In this document: positions 5,536-8,131 of the stretch, in pieces
Layout: every line of letters begins with the position of its first letter
How positions within the stretch are numbered: position 1 is the stretch's first letter
Source of the DNA: Anaerolineae bacterium
GTDB taxonomy: Bacteria; Chloroflexota; Anaerolineae; JACIWP01
Assembly: GCA_014360855.1 (NCBI GenBank)
Contig: JACIWP010000139.1
Coordinates: 1-8,131 of the forward strand
Reading direction: 5' to 3'
Length of the DNA stretch: 8,131 nucleotides
Position numbers and translations under genes: made by a program
The notes under the pieces: model-generated
Databases searched by the model: none
Told to the model about the DNA's origin: nothing
The model's input: only the letters and a program-made list of their open reading frames with translations

Positions 5536-8131
5536 CTATTTCTCTATCCACACCAGGCGGAAGCCGACGTCCGCCTCTCGCGCTGTGGGGAGGGCGCGGT
5601 CGCGGCCGGCCACGTTCGCCAGGTTCATTTCCTCGCACCAGGAGCCGCCCCGCAGGGCGCGCGAGGGGGTGCCATTGCCGGCGCTACCCTCGGCGTAGAC
5701 GTTGGCGCACCACTCCCATACATTGCCGATCATGTCCAGCACACCGCAGGGGCTGGCCCCGCCAGGGAAAAGGCCGGCCGGCGTGGTGCGTTCCAGGCGC
5801 AGTTCGGCGGTGTTGGCGGTATCCGGCTTCCACTCGTCGCCCCAAGGCCAGCGGCGCACGCGGCCCGTCTCCGGCTCCCAGCCGGCGGCCTTCAGCCACT
5901 GCAGTTCGGTGGGCAGGGCCCCGCCGGCCCAGCGGGCATACGCCTCCGCCTCGTACCAGCTCACACCCACCACCGGATAATTGGGCCGGTTCCACATGGG
6001 ATCATCCCAGAAGCGCGGCGCCCGGATGCCCTTGCTCTGAATGAACTGCCAGCCCTCCTCGCTCCAGTACTCGCGCGTGCGGTAGCCGCCGGATTGGATG
6101 AACTCCGCGAACTGGGCGTTGGTGACTGGCAGGCGGTCAATCTCGAAGCGCTCGACGAACAGGCGGTGGATGCGGCCATTGCTCGCGACAATGATATCCC
6201 CGCCAGGGACTGTGACCGTCTGCCCCAGCCGCGGGTCGCCCAGCTCCCCCAGGACGCCGGCGGCCCGCAGTCGGTCGGCAAAGGGGACGCCGTCATGTTC
6301 CACAATCCACACCAGGCCGTCCACCACATCCTGCCATAACTGGGCCTCCACGCGGTACTTGCCGATGTCCACCAGGCATTCGCCGGCCAGGATGACCGCC
6401 GGCCACCAGCGTGTGCCCCGCTTCACGCCGGCGGCCAGGATGGCCCGCACTAACTGCGAGGCACGCGAGCGGCTGGTGGTGCTCAGATGCGCCGCGGTGA
6501 GCAGGATGGTCTCGCGCCACCAGGAGTCATCGAGATGGCGCAGGACAGTAGCGACGTAATCATCGCCGGCCGCGACGTCGCGAGCGGTCAGGTACTCCTG
6601 AAAGGTCAGATGGGTGAAAGCATAGCGGCCGGCCTCCCATTCCCGGAAGAGGCCGCTCCGCTCATCCAGGAACTGCAGGAAGGCACGAGCGCGCTGGCGG
6701 GAATGTGCCGGCACGGCTGGTTGGGCCGGCACCACCAACTGCGCCAGCCGCTGGGTCAGCAGTTCCTCCACCTGGTGGGCATCCGCGCTGAGCAGGCGGT
6801 GCTCATGGTACCAGCGGGCGACCGGTTCCAGGAGGGAGCGCTTTTCCGCTGGGTCGAGGGGGATGTCCATGCCGGCCCATTCGGCCAGCCATTTCGCTTC
6901 CTCACCCTCTTTGCCCATATCCCAGTGCCCCAGCAGGAGCTCCGTGCACTCGTCGTACAGCTCCACCCGACGCTGGGGCAAGGTGGCGCGGTAGCGGTGC
7001 ACCAGGGCGATGACGGTCAGCATCAAGGGGTTAATAGCCAGGGCGCGGATGCGGGGGTTGCTGTCAACAGCATGGAGGAAGTCCTGCGCCGCTTTCTCGG
7101 CGCGCTGGCGCACGGCGTCGTTGAGGCCGCCGGCGGCCGCCGCCTCCACGGCCAGGTGCCAGACCTGGGCGAAGCGCCGCACATCCTCCCCGTCGAAGTC
7201 ACGGATATGACATTCCACAAAGCCGCTGGCAAGGCGGGCGGCGTCGTGATAGCCGCCGGCGCGGCAGGTGACCAGATAGCGGTTGCGCGGATAGCGCGCC
7301 ACAAAAGCCTCGATAATCTCCCGCACGAACACCCGCTCGTCGTAATCCGCCACCTCATCCAGGCCGTCCAGCATGACCAGGCACCGTCCCTCGTCCAGCA
7401 GGCGGGGGAAGAAATCCTCGGGGAGGGGCAGGTTCCACTGGGCGAAGTGCCGGCGGATGAAGTCCAACAGCACAGCCGGCCCAGCCTCCACTACGCCTTC
7501 TTCATACCGCACGCGGATGTGCCGCGCCAGATCGCGCAAGGGGAGCAGAAGCGGCACCAATGTCTCCTCGAACCCCAGGCGCTCCCGCATCAGGCGCGGC
7601 CAGCGGCCGTCCAGGTGGCGGGCGTAGGTCAGCGCCAGATAGCTGAGGAAGGTGGTTTTGCCGGCGCCCGGGCTCCCGAGGATGACCAGCCGCTTACAGC
7701 GCCGCAGAAGCTCTTTCAGCTCCATAGAGAAGGGGCGCTCGCGCACCGGCAGGCGGCGTGCCTCTTCATCGTCATCGCCGGCGTTCAGCTCCTGCATGGG
7801 CCGCAGGGTGCTGAGCGGAATATAGATATCTTCCAGCTCCAACGAGAAGGGCTGGCTGGAGCGGATGCCGCGCAGGTTGACCGCGGTGTAGTGCGCCAGC
7901 ACGTGGTCAATATAGGCCTGGGTGGCGGCGTCGAGCTGGCGCTCGCGCTGGCGCGCGCTCTGCCACTCGTCGTGGGCAGTCACCACCCGCTGGAAGAAGC
8001 GCTCAGAGACCCAGGCGAAGGCCTTATTGAAGAAGGTGGCGAAGAAGAGCAGAAGCAAGCCGGCCAGAATCCCCCAGCCGCCGTACTTCTCCAGCCAGGT
8101 GAGCAGGTATTTGAAGGCATCACTGCCCGGC
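5536..8131 (-). CDS. Membrane-anchored NACHT NTPase fused to FGE/SUMF1-like domain (5' partial)
   Basis: A STAND/NLR-type signalling NTPase with a C-terminal FGE/C-type-lectin-like fold. It is open at the right edge, so the N-terminus is missing; 864 residues are present, counted from the codon at 8130. Residues about 17-38 (GWGILAGLLLLFFATFF) form a probable transmembrane helix, followed by a charged linker. The NACHT core has Walker A GSPGAGKTT (152-160, bases 7651-7677), Walker B LVMLDGLDE (251-259, bases 7354-7380), a sensor-like YLVTCR (285-290) and NPLMLTVIALVHR (367-379). A winged-helix-like part ends with FTHLTFQEYL (505-514). One HEAT-like unit, LRAAGVLGELGDPR, precedes the FGE-like domain (about 636-862), which has LPVTNAQF, VVGVSWYEAEAYARW, LPTELQW, WPWGDEW, GNVWEWC, LRGGSW and GFRLVW in the usual order. 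Catalytic FGEs carry two cysteines shortly after GGS; here only C832 lies near that site, so ligand sensing is likelier than catalysis. A TTG at 8058 is the only common in-frame start codon before the edge, but it would cut the helix in two. A defence role is an inference. Confidence 0.88.
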   Translation of the reverse strand, partial: PGSDAFKYLLTWLEKYGGWGILAGLLLLFFATFFNKAFAWVSERFFQRVVTAHDEWQSARQRERQLDAATQAYIDHVLAHYTAVNLRGIRSSQPFSLELEDIYIPLSTLRPMQELNAGDDDEEARRLPVRERPFSMELKELLRRCKRLVILGSPGAGKTTFLSYLALTYARHLDGRWPRLMRERLGFEETLVPLLLPLRDLARHIRVRYEEGVVEAGPAVLLDFIRRHFAQWNLPLPEDFFPRLLDEGRCLVMLDGLDEVADYDERVFVREIIEAFVARYPRNRYLVTCRAGGYHDAARLASGFVECHIRDFDGEDVRRFAQVWHLAVEAAAAGGLNDAVRQRAEKAAQDFLHAVDSNPRIRALAINPLMLTVIALVHRYRATLPQRRVELYDECTELLLGHWDMGKEGEEAKWLAEWAGMDIPLDPAEKRSLLEPVARWYHEHRLLSADAHQVEELLTQRLAQLVVPAQPAVPAHSRQRARAFLQFLDERSGLFREWEAGRYAFTHLTFQEYLTARDVAAGDDYVATVLRHLDDSWWRETILLTAAHLSTTSRSRASQLVRAILAAGVKRGTRWWPAVILAGECLVDIGKYRVEAQLWQDVVDGLVWIVEHDGVPFADRLRAAGVLGELGDPRLGQTVTVPGGDIIVASNGRIHRLFVERFEIDRLPVTNAQFAEFIQSGGYRTREYWSEEGWQFIQSKGIRAPRFWDDPMWNRPNYPVVGVSWYEAEAYARWAGGALPTELQWLKAAGWEPETGRVRRWPWGDEWKPDTANTAELRLERTTPAGLFPGGASPCGVLDMIGNVWEWCANVYAEGSAGNGTPSRALRGGSWCEEMNLANVAGRDRALPTAREADVGFRLVWIEK

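Noticed and set aside
5518..6339. A 273-residue plus-strand open frame opposite the FGE-like domain
   Set aside because: Its opposite strand carries the ordered FGE motifs; this frame shows none and is rich in Ala, Gly and Pro.

Overview
The window is GC-rich bacterial DNA (roughly 65% G+C by eye) with four long protein genes, tightly packed and nearly free of non-coding sequence. No RNA gene, CRISPR array, insertion sequence or integrase is visible. The gene types suggest a Chloroflexota bacterium of the Anaerolineae kind. These types are a large membrane-embedded spermidine-synthase-like protein, a NACHT NTPase fused to a formylglycine-generating-enzyme-like (FGE/SUMF1) domain, and a membrane-tethered glycosidase-like protein. 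This placement is an inference from gene content and composition; there is no marker gene to confirm it.

Layout. On the plus strand, positions 75-1199 encode a family GT4 glycosyltransferase. It is followed 13 nt later by an 801-residue polytopic membrane protein (1213-3618) with a degenerate spermidine-synthase-like central domain. Short spacing, same strand and a good Shine-Dalgarno at each start make these two a likely operon. On the minus strand, a NACHT-FGE fusion (5536 to the right edge, 5' end missing) lies upstream of a glycosidase-like protein (3562-5433) anchored by a hydrophobic helix at each end. The 102-nt gap between these two holds a good sigma-70-like promoter, so the glycosidase-like gene can probably be transcribed on its own. 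The two pairs converge, and their last genes overlap tail to tail by 57 bp with no room for a terminator between them.

How they fit together. The plus-strand pair points to glycan or envelope assembly, and the glycosidase-like protein also probably faces the cell exterior. The NACHT-FGE protein has the architecture of a bacterial STAND/NLR-type switch: NTPase plus a C-terminal ligand-binding fold that lacks the FGE catalytic cysteine pair. When its reading frame is followed to the window edge, a transmembrane helix appears ahead of the NTPase, so it is probably a membrane-anchored sensor. No functional link between the sensor and the glycan genes is shown by the sequence.

Beyond genes, the palindromic hexamer GCCGGC occurs close to 90 times in 8.1 kb (hand count), against about ten expected from base composition alone. 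It occurs in all three codon phases and in genes on both strands, which suggests a DNA-level signature.
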